Source: Lepiota brunneoincarnata
Taxonomy: Eukaryota > Basidiomycota > Agaricomycetes > Agaricales > Agaricaceae
Assembly (NCBI GenBank): GCA_023014365.1
Contig: JAEBUN010000007.1
Location: 806,001-870,000, forward strand
Reading direction: 5' to 3'
Length of the DNA: 64,000 bases
Below the pieces are notes generated by a model. The model worked only from the letters and a program-made list of their open reading frames with translations. It made no database searches and was not told the DNA's origin. Position numbers and translations under genes: made by a program. Position 1 is the first letter of the stretch. Each line of letters opens with the position of its first letter. Shown here one piece after another: positions 11,137 to 24,191 of this stretch.

Positions 11137-12385
11137 ATGACCGCAAGGAATGTTGTCCTGGTTACAGGTGCAAGCGGCTGGTTGGCAAACTGTGTCTGTT
11201 TTCAAGGGAGCTCCTCAGTCAGCTGCAGCTCACACATAACCTCCAAATAGGTTGCACAGGCGTTGCGGAATGACCCATCAGCGCCAAACGTGAAGCTGAT
11301 TCTAGCAGATATTGTGCAGCCGCGTTTCACCGCCCCCGAAGTGGTTGCAGTCCAAGCGGATCTGACCGTCAGTACCCAGGCAGATGCCCTTTTTGAAACA
11401 ATCCACGGTGTCCCGGATACTGTGTATTGTATGCACGGGATCATGTCTAGGGGTTCCGAAGATGATTTTGATCTTGGCATCAAGGTGAACTGGAACCCTT
11501 AAATTATGTTTGTCGACTAATTTACGTGCATAGGTGAACATCGATTCTATTCGTAACCTCCTCGAGGCAGCTCGAAGGCACGGCGCACTAACAGCCACAA
11601 CTATCAAGTTTCTTTTTACCTCTGGGTTGGCTGTATTCGGTGGTCCTCTGGTATGCTTGTTTTATGGGACCTTTATCGTGCAGGCTAGCACTCTAAAATC
11701 TGTTCTCCGAATGTCCTGCGGCAGCCAGCAGAAATCCAGACAAGGACACTAGCAACACCTCAAAGTTCTTATGGGACAAGCAAACTAATCAGCGAGCTTC
11801 TTATAAACGAGTACACCCGCCGCGGCTTTGTGGATGGTCGCATCCTTCGGCTTCCCACTGTGATAGTTCGACCAGGGTCTCCCAGCCGCCGCCACTTCGG
11901 CCTTCCTATCAAGTATTGCCCTCACAGTAACTCTTTAACGCCACTGCTCTGACTATCATATAACAGGTATAATACGAGAGCCCCTCAAGGGCAAATTTAC
12001 CCATTGCCCCATTGGCAACTCACTCGAATCACCTGAAACTGAACTTAGGACCTGGGTTACATCATCGAGGACGGCAATCCGAAATCTCATTATCGCTAAA
12101 CACATACCCGCCTCAAACTTTGCTGCTCACACGCGTGTCGTATGTCTTCCTGGGTTCACTACGACCATTCGTGAAATGCTAGAAGCCTTGAAACAAGTGG
12201 GAGGCCCGGAGATCCTGCAAAGAGTTGTGTTTAAGGATGATGAGATAGATAGAAGAATCGTCTCCTCCTGGCCTGAAAGAGCAGATAATTCCTACGCGCT
12301 GAGTTTGGGTTTTCTGCAAGATGAAGGTGGAATGGTCCCTGTGGTGCAACAATTCAAGAGTGATATCGAAGCGGGTCGAGCCTGA
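11137..12385 (+). CDS. D-erythronate dehydrogenase-like SDR epimerase family (copy 1)
   Basis: Extended short-chain dehydrogenase/reductase resembling bacterial DenD (D-erythronate 2-dehydrogenase). The Rossmann start is VVLVTGASGWLAN. After a 57-bp intron (11194-11250) come AQALRNDPSAPNVKLILADI, TVYCMHGIMSRGSEDDFDLG and FLFTSGLAVFGG. The catalytic tyrosine/lysine motif is SSYGTSK (YxxxK), followed by RGFVDGRILRLPTVIVRPGS. The C-terminus is VCLPGFTTTIREMLEAL, RRIVSSWPERADNSYALSLG and a final helix. One extra C at 11881-11883 shifts the frame after RPGS; discounting it restores an AAATSAFLSS-like stretch that joins to IIREPLKG across the next intron, as in the second copy. It follows the aldolase-like gene on the same strand. 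A paralogue lies inverted at 37.5-38.8 kb. Confidence 0.82.
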
Positions 12386-15300
12386 GATATCCAATATTTA
12401 TCGTGCAGCTGTAATATATTCCATTGAATATTATGGACACTTGTTCGAAAACATTGCTCCGCTAGTTTAATATTCATCTGGCTAGCTACTCAATCCTTAC
12501 CGTCGTATCCTCCTATGAAAAGCATCAGTATGGTGCGAGGAGCGGGGATCGAGGATGATACAACGTCGAGCTATAGTACACTAATTATCATCGTCAAGCC
12601 GCTACTCAGAAAAATGGAATTCTTTCGCTGATATCAAAGACATCGAGAGGCACCCGGACCGTCAATTTGGACATGCCGAACTCTCGACGCTCCAACCGCG
12701 GGATCTTGGGCCAGAACTCGAAATTGCTTGATCCACAAGGGATTGGTGACAATAAACCAACGTTCATTTGCGCTCATAAAGAGGATTTCCGCTGTGCTCT
12801 CGGAATCATTTCGCGTTCGTAAACCGCCGAATACGGCTTGGCCGAGGTTCGGTGATAGCATTCTGCAGACTTCTTAGTGCCACACTTATTTCCTTGCTCG
12901 AACCTTCAAACCCTGGTCTTCTCTATTCGGACTTCTGCCAACTAACGAAAAATAGCTTAACTGGTAATCCTCTATACAAGCTATCTTGCTCCTAGGATAA
13001 CGTCCTGGCGCCTATCATGGGATTGGCGCGCATATCAGCTCTTGAGCGGTGCTAATCAAGATGTAAATTGATCATTGGATAATAGTACCAAAGCATATCT
13101 CGAGGTACAAAAATACGAACGACTAACAAGGAAGGTTGAAAGGGGGCCTAAGTGGCCAAGTTGTACTATTGTTTGACTTCCAGATCGCGCTCTAATACAA
13201 GCGCATGCCTTCATTTTCCTAGCTCTTGGATCGGTGGGCCTGATTGATGAGCTCTGTTGCATGGCGATTGCCAGTGAGACCCTGGCCTATTGGCTGACTG
13301 CCGTCATGAAGTCATTACCGATGAGATAACCCGCCGCCCACTACCCGGTCAGTAGAGGTGAGTGATCAACTTAATGCCATTATCGCCTAACGACTTACAA
13401 GGTATGAGCAAGTAATCTTGTAACTCGGAGGAAGTGTAGCAGGCCTGCAGTTCATTGGAGTGGACGTTACTTAGTATATCCAGGTGGAGGCGCTTTGAGC
13501 GGGTTTTAATCGGTAAGCGATTAGGGACAGTAATGAGCGCGCGAGTCTCCTCATGAGATGGGAATACGGAGGTATGGTGGCCCGGAATAGTCAGGTTCTT
13601 CCACCACTCGTTGCGGGCTTCCGCATATGAAGCGTCCAAGTATGTGCAAGAGAGCGGTTCAAAAGATCTCTATCATGGCCAAAATTAGGCGATAACTGTG
13701 ACAACGGAATGACGGAGACTCGATATATATGTGTCCAGAGATCCACAAGCGAGAGTTTTTTTCTTCTTGTAAGAACTAGAACTCGCTTCAACTGTCAGTA
13801 AGATCAGACTCAGAAGCGTTCGCAATCTGGGGTGACGAGGCAGCGTATGGATGTGCTAGTCCGATGGTCCGAAGTTCCTTGGGGGACTAGCACAATCTCA
13901 CGACCTGTGATATCTTCGCACTTATGACTATTTGACGGCCGATAGACCCAAAACAGAGTTGACCAGCCCAGGAGCAATCCCCAGGGGGAGAGAAAGTGAT
14001 GGGGGCGGAACAAGCCCAGCCTTTGTTCACTCTTGAGTGGTTCGCGTTGGGTACCTCTAAATGAGTTGAATGAGGTCATGAGGCCCACCTCCTTACCGTA
14101 GTATTACGACCGCCGGGCCTTTCGAATGAAATTCCTGTCCTCGTTCCAGGTCACATTCCAGAACTCTATTGGCCCCCCTCAATCTCAACTCGACTCTCGC
14201 TTATCAGTGGAAAAAATCTATGCCCGGGCGCTTCTGTGTCCAAAAACGTCGTAGAGGACTTCACGATACGTTCTCATTGATCCAAGTGTCCCAGGGCTTG
14301 ACAGTACCACCCTTGTCCTGGCCGCTGTAACTCGGGTGTGCTGACATTTTCTCAAAAACTGCGAGGGAAAAAGGACTTGGAAAGATCAGGGTGAATGCTC
14401 GCACCGATCTAGTGCCAATCATGCTGAGAGAGCTGTCAACGGCATAATCAAAGTTGGATGTCATTGTCTTAATCGGGTGCTTCTTTTATAAGATGACATA
14501 GCTAATGACACAACTCACGCTCAAGACTCAGTGAGACTGTTCAAGGCATAGCTTGCAGGATAACAACAAAGGTTTCTTTGAACAACCCTGTTTTCAATAG
14601 CATTGGGGTCCTCAGGGCCCGTGATGACTCCATGACCTCCTGAATGAGTGTTGCGACGCGTCCGTGGACAAGAAGCTGTTCTTACGTAGCAGGGATATCA
14701 ATATGTCCCGGGAACATTTAATGAATACAATTTGACGGTTGAAAACAATCCAAAAATGGTCTAGTCTTGACATTGAAATAGCGTCTCAAACATATCTTCA
14801 GGAACTTGTGATATTGTTATTTCTGTCACATGGGACCCCAGTTCACTTGAGTTTTACAGCGATGGTAGGACTCCCTGCTTCTGAGCTCTACCATTCTGAT
14901 GGATCGAACACTGTTGACTCTTCTCTGCAACTATCTAACCGCGAAGCAATAATCAACCACCCCAGCGGCCCTGTCATAGAATTCATCAAACGGCTGCCGG
15001 GCATACCGATTAAGCATCATACCGCACCAGAAATTTTGGGCACACCAACGTCCAAGTTGCCAAAGAAACACACCTCATTTTATTCAACTGAAACTATTGA
15101 CCACAACTCGTACGGAGTCCGCGGCCCACTTATGTACGTATTGCAGCACCAAGGATGCTAGAGTTTTTGAACAGCTGCCGTCGTGTGAATCCGAATCCGA
15201 GGCTGGAACAAGTCGGACCCTAAGTATGTAGGGGTGACTTGAGTCGGTAACTGGACTGAACCGCTTGCGACTCCCGCCGGCCGAGCCGTCGGCGTCATGC

Positions 15301-18295
15301 CTCTCCTCCCCCTCCGGAACCGGGTGCCTGCTCCCCCAAAACAGCTTGTCTATGACCATCCCCGGATGTTTGCAGCGGAATGCACGCCCCTTTTATTGTG
15401 TGTTGGAAATTCAGGGAATGATGGATTGATGGAGAATGAAGTGCCCAACGTTTTCCTTGTGGTAAGCAGTACAACAAGTCTCGAGCCATGAAGTTCGAAG
15501 GATCGTAGCATCGTATCCAACCAACTGCGGGGGTTTAAACGTGTGGATGTGTGTGGGTGTCATCATTCATCTTCGCGACAGTGGGGAGGGGGAGGGGAGA
15601 GGGGCCAAATCGACTCTAACAATCAAGGTTCCGGGAGAAGGGGGGACGCTACTACTAGCTAGAACAAACTTGGGTTGGCGTAGGCACTCTGAAGAAGTGT
15701 TCTGATATTTCTCTTCGTGATGGATTCGAACTGTATTGCTTCGTAGAAAGTGTTACGGGAGTACTTTCAGGCCAACTTGGATGGTTGCTCCAGGCCTGAT
15801 TAACAATTTCTTGTCCAAAGTGATGATGGGTGGTTGTGGGCGGAGATCGTCGCCCCCCCTCCCCAAAACACGGGGCTCGTGACAGACTCCATCCTAGCAA
15901 CCCTGCATATATGCAAGCGGCTGTGCGGTTTAATTCTTACTGGGACGGCCATTGACCGCGTCAACTTGCGACACCGAAGGGTGAGAGAACAGATAACAAT
16001 TCGGAGCTGACACGAAAAAGAACTTGAAAATTCTCTGTCATCTGTCTTTTCAGCGAGCCTGACGTCGAAATTTCTGCCGAAACCTCAGCGAGTTATATTC
16101 ATTGCATTTGCATGCAGCAACAGTGTTACCCCGAGGTTTGCTTGTATGTGACTAGCGTGAATGAGTAAAGGCCGTGGAACGTGGTCTTAACCCCCTTAGG
16201 CCCCCTCCCCTCCCTTCCCCAAAAGTCTGTTTTTGGAAGGGTTTTGAAACTTGAAGACATCCTTCATCTCATTGTAATATAGAACCACAAAAATCATGAC
16301 CAGATACAGGACTCGATTTCCCAACACCCAATGATTGTTCGCAGTGGTATTCCGCAAAAAGGCGAACGGGAAGTTTGCGATGACGTTATCTTGGGGGAAG
16401 GAACCTGGTGCGTGATCCCTTCAAGCGGGGCAGATGTGGACGGATGACACCGAGGAATGGAAGCCCCTGGCACACGTACACTCAAAGTCCACTTAAGGAG
16501 TCCTATTCTGTCGAATAGAAGAGATAGGGAATGGCTACCAACGCCCCGACGGCAATCCCTTGAATGACCAGATCCACAGTTGCAACGCAGACGCCTAATT
16601 TATTGGAATCGGACCAGAAGCTCCGGCGGTGTCTATGGATCTTTTGCTCCAGGTTCAGCACTGGGCATTGTCCCGGGACTCATGACCTACTCGCAGCCTC
16701 TCCGAGGACTGACTTGCGTTGCTTTGCTTCTCATGTCAGATTAGACAAGTGGGACACAAGAAATGTCCTTTTCCTCGTTACCGCGCGTAGTCTGTTAAGT
16801 GCTGTATGAGTAGATTTAGTTTTGCGCTAGTCTGGTTTTGGATACTTCTTGCTCTAGTGCATCGAATCGACGCACATGTCTCCTGTCTTCCATCCTTGGG
16901 GGGCAACGATATAGGTCCAAGCGAGTGTGAAATACGTGAGCAAATCGTTCAAAGGATCGTTGGAACAAGGGAGCACCTCCGTTGATCTCCGAGTGTTTCC
17001 TTCCAAGACGGACTTCACATCAGAATGAGTACGTCCCCCCAACTTTAATTATGAGCCCGGGAGAAGCAACGGCTACCCAATGATATATTTACCTCTAACG
17101 GGGTAAAGTCCACGTTGTAGATAAGTTGCATAATCATTGACGTTTTGTAAGCATCATTTGTGGTACGAGAAGACAGAAGCCAAGTCACTTTCAGAGGTGA
17201 TCCATGCGTTCTATACACCGTCAAGGAGTCGAATTGGAGGCACTTTATCATAGCCAGAGCATCCGTCACTCGTCGGCCGAGTACCCGGAAAAGGTCGCCG
17301 TTGGGGTCAATGGGCAGGGCTCGGATCTTGAGTTATATTATTCCCCTGGATGTCTCTTGGCGGAGCCCTCGACATGGGGGGAGGAGCGCGGAAATGTTCC
17401 CAGGTCCAAGGTAGGGGATACCGGAAGGTAATGGAAGAGAAGAGAAACGTGAAACTTAGATTATGGATGGAGTAGTAAAGAACTAGTGTGATTATCGGGG
17501 TTAGAGAACATGGAGACCTGGGTTCTGATCGAGTCGCTCCGAGTGTTGGAAGGCGGAGGCGACGGTCTGGCTGAGAACATGTCGGGGGTGAGGCTTCGTT
17601 TTGAAAGTGGAATGAATCCGAGCTTTCGGTCACGACGTGGACTCGCGAGGGAAGGATTTTGGGAATAACCGCTTCGTGATCGGCAGTTCCTTGGCGCGTT
17701 AAGTGGAAGAAGGGGGGGGGGGAGCGAATTAACGGGGGAGAATCGGGGGTGTGCTGGTGACGAGATCTTGTTGCTTCCTTCTCCGCGCTTGGCATACAAT
17801 CACTGAACGTTCGAGGTTGTTTATGGTCATATCTATGTGTTTATGACAAATGATACAGATTTTTAGTGCCTACACCACAGACGGGAGATCGCGGTGCCAG
17901 CTGGAGCCAGCTCTCTCATGGCCGAACCACGCATTCCGGGTCGGGAGCCCCACTCGGCCGGATTAACAACATGGGCCCGTGCTTGGTCCAACAGCTCGGG
18001 ATCGGCGAGGTAGGCAAGCAGTGAAGCTTCACACAGGGGCGACGGGAACGGAACGGGTCCAGAGGGGGCGGGAGAACGAGTAGCCGTAGTAAGCAGTGTT
18101 CTGTGGGAGGGCGGCGGAGGATGAGCTGTCAGGGATGAGCCCCTGCCGAGCCAGCTCGCAGACCGGACTGGCTTGGTTGGCTGTGCCGGAGATGTAAGTA
18201 CGGGCCGAAGGAAGGATGCAAACAGACACAAATAAGGGATTGTAGTAGTAATATGAGGTTCAAAGTCTCTTGCACTGTTCCAAAACTCTTTCAGG
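12386..18295. other. Gene-poor 5.9-kb region
   Basis: No gene could be supported. Short frames exist, such as minus-strand ones at 13349-13639 and 14261-14464 and a plus-strand one at 14739-15161. They lack family motifs, flanking exons or convincing splice sites. Several G- or C-runs occur (16199-16220, 17715-17726), along with pyrimidine-rich tracts. The last few hundred bases probably form the promoter and 5' leader of the SFP1-like gene. The size and lack of genes suggest decayed repeats or an unannotated non-coding transcript, but no terminal repeats were found. Confidence 0.5.
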
Positions 18296-20970
18296 ATGGC
18301 CTCAACGTCCACGACGTCCCAGCCCATCGCCCTCCCCGTGGCCCACCGTGCTCCAGGCGCACCTGGCTCGTATATCGACTACCAGATGGCCGACGGCTCT
18401 TACACTGGCTCTAGCGGCGCCTTCAATCCCGCCTCCTACACCCGCCACTTTCTCGGCTCTCCCATCTCATGGCGCGCCTCTTCCTTTAACGCCGGTTCCT
18501 TCTCCCAGCGCATCGCAGACCACTCGTTCCATGGCTCAATAGAGTACGTCCTTGGCCCTCTCTACCCTTATCGCCCTCACCCTTACCTGTTTTCAGCGCG
18601 AACGAGATGCGCTATGGCCGCACTCCCTCTTCGTCCGTTGATAACCGCGAGTCGATACTCAACGCCCTCAATCTCTTTGACCGCGAGGGGGAACTTGTGC
18701 GTCCTTGCTCTATTCATCCCCCTTTCTTTCAACTTATGCTCCCCCTCCCCAACCCTCCAGTGCCGTAATTACACCTGTTGTGGTCTCCATCTCAACGACC
18801 TCCACGCTCTCCTTGAGCATTTTGAATCCGTCCACATTGTCGTCGTAGATGGCAACCCCCTGAACACCCAGATGCAAATTCCTTTTAACCCCATCGTCAA
18901 CCCCTCCCCTGTATCCCAGCCTGCGGAGACCCCTGCAGCCTTTGATCCAGACGACATGGAGCTCGAGCTCGACCTCGGCGATGCTGCCGCTTCTCTCTTT
19001 ACCTCTCACTCCTCTCCCTCTTCAGGTGCCCCTTCCCCTCCAGAAACACCTATCTCCACTCCACTTTCTGCCTGGCCATCCCCCCATGCTTTCCGTTCTC
19101 AACAGATCACGCCCGTATCTTCCCTACCCTCCTCTCCTCGATCCAAAACTGCTGCTCCGACGCGTGCATCCTCTCCCGTGTCCGCTTGCACCCTCCGTCC
19201 CAACCTCAGCCTTAATCTTTGCAGTACTTCCGCTTTTTCCCGCTCCCACGCTCCCTCACCCTACCTCCTTACCAATCCCGAAGATGCCTTCAATCCCTAC
19301 GCCCGCTTTTCGCAAGACTATTCTTCCGGTCTTCCCGGTGCCCAATACAACGCCGCTCCTGCCGACGAGATCAGCATGGTCGCTAGTCCTCCTCCCAATG
19401 CCCTTTGGGAGCAAGGTAGCAATCAGCAACAGCCCGGTTGTGTGCCTCCTGCGCTGCTGTTCTCCGGAAGCACCGTAGTCACACCTCTGAGCACCCCAAG
19501 TGGATCTCGGGTCCCCAGTCCGACAAGCTATGCACACGCTATCGCGCAAGCCCATGCTCAACAGCAACAGGCACTCCAGAGTTCATCGATGCCCGCTACC
19601 CCGATTTCATCCACGTCCTCACGAGCATCAGCGTTGTCACGCGCGTCATCTACCACCGCTAGCCCATCCCTTCTTCTTAGCAAACCCTTCAAATGTCCGA
19701 AACCCAACTGCAACAAGAGTTACAAGCAAGCAAATGGCTTGAAGTATCACATGACTCACGGTAGTTGCAACTTCGCACCTCCTAAGGATTTGGAGCATGT
19801 GAAGGACTTGCTGGAAAGGAAGAAGCGGGAGAGGAGAGCGGGAGAGGGAGAGGGAGTTTGGTCTGGGAAGGACTCTTTCAATGAGTGGCGTCAACACACC
19901 CGTTACGAGTGGACCAGCGACACCAACAACCGAGCTAGCCGCGGAGTACGGTATCACAGAGACGGACCTGAGGGAAGTTGAGAGGGAGGCTGAGAGACGG
20001 CTGCGGCCTTTTGCTTGTGGCGTCGGGGATTGTCAACGGCGGTACAAGAACATGAATGGGCTCCGGTACCATTATCAGCATTCTGGAGAACATGGCGCGC
20101 AGGGGCTGGCCCTCCTGGCGGGTGGCCAGCACGAGTGTCTGCAGGGAGCGAAGAGAACTCATCAGAGTTCGCAGAGTCAACAACCCTCGCAGACCCAGTA
20201 CGCCACGGTAGAGGATAGAGAAGGGAAGAAAAGACTGGTAATACGCCCTATGGTGCAGCAGCCCCAGGCGCAGGCGCAGCAGATCCAGGTCCAGGAACAA
20301 AGAAATAGTGTCAACGCGTGTTCTGGAGCGTCGGTAATGGTGCCGGTCACCGTTTGTGATCAGCAGCAACATTCGCAAACCGGCCAAGGGAACGCAACTC
20401 AGATCCACATAACACCTGTGGGGGTCTCTTCGCCAGCGTCGCAACAAGGACAGCATCAGCCGCATGCCAACATGTATGCCGGTCAAGTGAGTCTCTTTGT
20501 ACGCCCCGTCGGAGTTACATACTGACTAGGTTTTACTGCATCACCAGCAGAATCTATACGCCTATGCTTGCTATGTACCCCCAAACGTGACCTCCAATTC
20601 CACTGTTCCTGTTACAACGCCGTCTCCCTCCTCCTCTCCTCCTTCCGTCGCTAGCTCGTCACCCAACCCAACCCCAGTCCCAGCCATCGCGCCCATTACC
20701 ACATCACCGTATCAACAACAAACCAGGTACATTGGCAATACTTCCAGTGGCGCGTACCTTGGAATGTCGGGTTTAAATCTCGGACTTGGCCACAGCCATG
20801 CGAGTACAAATTCGATGGTAGGGATGCAAAATGGAGCTTACCCTCAGGCGGCTCAGTCGCAGCTCGCAGTATTTCAACAACGGCTGGAAGAGCGGTATAG
20901 AGAATATACCGCACAGGTGCAGCAGCAGCAGCAGCAGCAGACGCAGGTGACAGGCGGGACAACGGTGTAG
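18296..20970 (+). CDS. SFP1-like C2H2 zinc-finger transcription factor
   Basis: Large nuclear regulator resembling yeast Sfp1, which links nutrient signals to ribosome-biogenesis genes. Three zinc-binding units are visible. The first is an atypical one split by an intron, with CRNYTCCGLHLNDLHAL and then EHFESVH. The second is FKCPKPNCNKSYKQANGLKY with HMTHGSC. The third, C-terminal, is RPFACGVGDCQRRYKNMNG with LRYHYQHSG. Between them lies a long Ser/Pro/Thr-rich low-complexity stretch. The tail is Gln-rich and includes a CAG-encoded polyQ. An intron removes 20487-20550. After the second finger, between KKRER (about 19830) and 19880, the frame must shift by one to reach TPVTSGPATPTTELAAEYG and the third finger. 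No credible intron exists there, so an extra base in the purine-rich GAG repeat is likely. Autonomous and well separated from neighbours. Confidence 0.82.
20920..20940 (+). repeat. (CAG)7 microsatellite encoding polyglutamine
   Basis: Seven perfect CAG units in frame within the Gln-rich C-terminus of the SFP1-like factor. Length polymorphism between strains would be expected. Confidence 0.9.
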
Positions 20971-23900
20971 AACATTGCCCAAAAGTATCTTATCTCTTCC
21001 ACCCGTTTGACATTTTCTTGTTTCCATCTCTTGTCTTTCTACCTGCTTTGCGATGTCTTGGTTTATTGTACTTTTTGCCCCTTGTACAATTTATTGTTAC
21101 TTGCCTTGAGCTCCCCCCCCCCCCCTCCAATACTCTCCCCTTGTTCCTTCACCTTGACTCGTTTTGCATGTTCACGCTTAATCTTCGCCCCTGGCTGTTG
21201 TGTGTGTGGCGAGTTGGTGCTGCCTGTTGCTGTTGCCTGAAGTCCAACGTACAGGCCCAGGAATGGTGGTGGGAGAGCGAGAGGAAGGGGATCCTGCGCC
21301 TGGATTATTTTGGAGGTTGTATGTCGCCCGCTGGTCCCGAGCAGATGTGTATGTACGGTTACGCTGCAGGCCAATGCAACCCACGCCGCGCCAGACAGGA
21401 ACTCCCCAACAAAACGAAAGGGATCCAAGTTACGGGTTTAATCCCTACCCACCCCCCACCGCCACGGAAGGGGTCCCGATAATCGATATATTTGTGCCAT
21501 AGATTTCTTTTTCCCCTTTGTTTTAATTTCCACCTCTTGGTCCTTTCCTCGCTTCATAATATCCCTTGCTCTTTGCTTTGTTCTATATCTTTCTTTCTTT
21601 CTATTTTTTTTTTTTTTGCAACTTGGTCTCCCACAGTTTGGAGGCTGATCATATTCTGCAGTTGAAAGTATTATACAATGCGCTCGTTAAGATTTCTCCG
21701 TCCTTTATTTCCTCCCACCTCTTGTGATACAATTAATTTTTGCGGCTTACTATGTCTTCTCTTCGAGTTGATTTCGTGGGTGGATATATGTTGGGGCTGC
21801 TGATTTGTTCCATTTGTATATAGACTTGGGCTCCTGTATCTTTAGACATGGGCGCCGCCCTCCAATAATCAAATGAACTAACATGCCAACTTGATAGCTA
21901 GTGCCTGTGAGTCGCTCTACCCGCGATAGAATTGGCAACAGCGAGGAGCACGCAATTCTGATGAGACTGGCCAAAGCATCAGACGTGGAGACCATGAATG
22001 GGTCATGAACGTGATGTAGGTTTGTATTTAGTAGGAGAAAGTTTCCCCACTAGGCAAATTGGGTTGTATTTTTATCGCATGTGGGACCGCGAAACCAGGC
22101 AAAGGGACTTGGCAAGGCTTTGAAGGTTCGAGGTACCAACAATAAAGTTGGTCGGTCGTCAACGACAACTTGATTATGCCCCGAGAGGATTTACCACATC
22201 TCTTTGGGGGAGGGGAAGGGTGTTGGTTGTTCTACGACCTTGGAATCTTTTACACCCTGTCCAAACAGCACCTGGCTCCGGGTTAACCAATCAAAGGTGA
22301 TCAGAGAGGGGGCGTTGCTTTAGAAGTCTCTCATCAGTTTGGACAGCAACAACAAGAGCCCTACTTGTCCGTCACACACGGGGGGGGGGCGTTCGATTGG
22401 GAAGGGTGTTTGAAGGGTCAGTGTTGAGGAGAATTCGGGGATGAACACGCGTTTGATTACTCGGGAAGTGTAAATATAGGTAAAGCATGCTTGACATGCA
22501 ATGAATCTGTGGCTTGGAGGTAGCGTGCGGTGCGATGCGGTATAGTATAAATCAAAGCGTGTAAAGACATACACAATCACCCACACATACACAGCGAACA
22601 GGCTGAGTGGTGCTTCAAACACCTTCGGAGCACTGGATTTGTCTGTGCAAAAGGGATATCCCCCTTATCTGATGTGGTTATTTTTGACGAGCGTGGGATT
22701 GGAAGAACATAGCGTGGGGAGTCGCTTGCAAAGGGGGGATCTGCGGCTAGCCTGCAAGTCCAGCCCCCCCCTCTTTCTTCGGACATATCATATCGGAGAG
22801 GCTGTCCAAGCCAACTACCCACATTATTATTATTGTGGCTGTTTGTGGTCTTGGGAGGGGGCGGGTGTACTGGTCCGTCGGTTTAGTTCGGGTGGAGTGG
22901 TTCCCCTTGTCCTCCATTAATTGGCCAGTCCCATGCGTGATGAACGGTTCGCTTTCGAGATGCTGTTCCAACAGCCCAAGCTCATGTCTCGCCCTCGCAG
23001 CTCTATTACTTACACTCCGTTTCACGCCCTGTTAGTTGATTAGTTCCGCAACGGTTTGTGAGAAGCTAAGAATTGCCTTTATCGGATGAAACACGATCGA
23101 CGACAACTCCTCCCTCGCTTTTTTGACCCGCCTGAACCGTCTCGTTCATCGGCACCCTCGAGCCTGAATACCGGCAAGGACGATAGGTACGGTACATACT
23201 TGGCATGGACCTGGATCCCAATCTCTCTCTCTCTTTGTCCCGTATTTGTGATAAGCAACTACCCGGGGGTGGAATATAAGGCTCCCTCGAGAAAGGCAAA
23301 ATGAACTTTATGGGCGAATCTTGTCTGGCCAACAAGGTTAGCCCTATGGGGGGGTCTTGGGGGTGGAACCCAAGTCGACGCCACAAATCAAGGCCTGTTT
23401 CGCCGTAGACGGTGGTGTGTCCCTGTCGCCTTCCACAGATAGGGCGAAACTTCACGGTGGCTTTCAAAGTATGTATCGGCACTAGGCAACGAGCGCAGCA
23501 ATGGGGAACTTGATCTTCATTCAATTCAAGTTGACGTCATTATTATTCTGCGTACTTGGATGGTGCCTAGAGCAAATAAGCGAGTTATCTTGACCGTTGC
23601 CCAACTTCTTACCATGAGGAGGGGGGAGGGGGGTGAGACTGCTTCTCGCCGGCCAATATTCGCCAATCAGCTTCTGGGGTCGACTTCGCCAAAATCAGAT
23701 TGGAGGGTTCTGGAGTTCTGGGTGCTTTTGCTGTGGTGGCAGCGAGCTACTTCTGTCAGTGGTTCTCAGCTCCCTGTCAGAATGTTTACGAAACTTGAAT
23801 TGATTCCAGCATCCATGTACATACATATAGTACGTCCAACCACCCCTCTGCCTAACTATTGAATCCATGGACACGAGAACGGGACTCAAAACTCACACAT

Positions 23901-24191
23901 GATCAACGCATTCGGGCATATTTGGCGCACCTTTTTGAGGTCCAGGAACCGAGACAGCAATTGAGTTGATCATGGTGTTCTTTCTGCTAGGTTCATGGAA
24001 GATCGGTTCGTAATCGTGTCGAATTCGGTCGCCGGGTGGCCACTAGAACGAGCTCTGGGCGGACCCGTGGGGGTCATGTGAATCGCCCTACAATTAATTT
24101 GGCAAAGTTCGGGCGACGTTGGATGTCATTTCTATCGGCAAGACCAGGAATTCTGACCCTGGTGACCTTTAAAGTTCTCCTTTTTACCCTC
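20971..24191. other. Intergenic region, 3.2 kb
   Basis: Begins with a pyrimidine-rich 3' region containing a 14-nt C-run near 21112-21125 and a 15-nt T-run near 21605. Both lie downstream of the SFP1-like stop codon and are likely 3' UTR or terminator context. The rest shows no supported gene. The longest frame (minus strand, 23066-23524) has no recognisable motif. A CT microsatellite sits near 23220-23235. The promoter of the first DMT transporter must be at the right end. Confidence 0.5.

Noticed and set aside
17863..18327. 154-codon minus-strand frame upstream of the SFP1-like gene
   Set aside because: Overlaps the likely promoter and start of that gene; low-complexity Ser/Pro content without motif.
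19798..19853. Reading the SFP1-like frame break as a 55-bp intron
   Set aside because: It would have to be purine-rich with no branch site or pyrimidine tract and would remove the charged KDLLERKKRERR stretch.
19935..20486. 183-codon minus-strand frame over the SFP1-like gene
   Set aside because: Shadow of the coding strand, which carries the third zinc finger.
23066..23524. 152-codon minus-strand frame
   Set aside because: No conserved motif or neighbouring exons.
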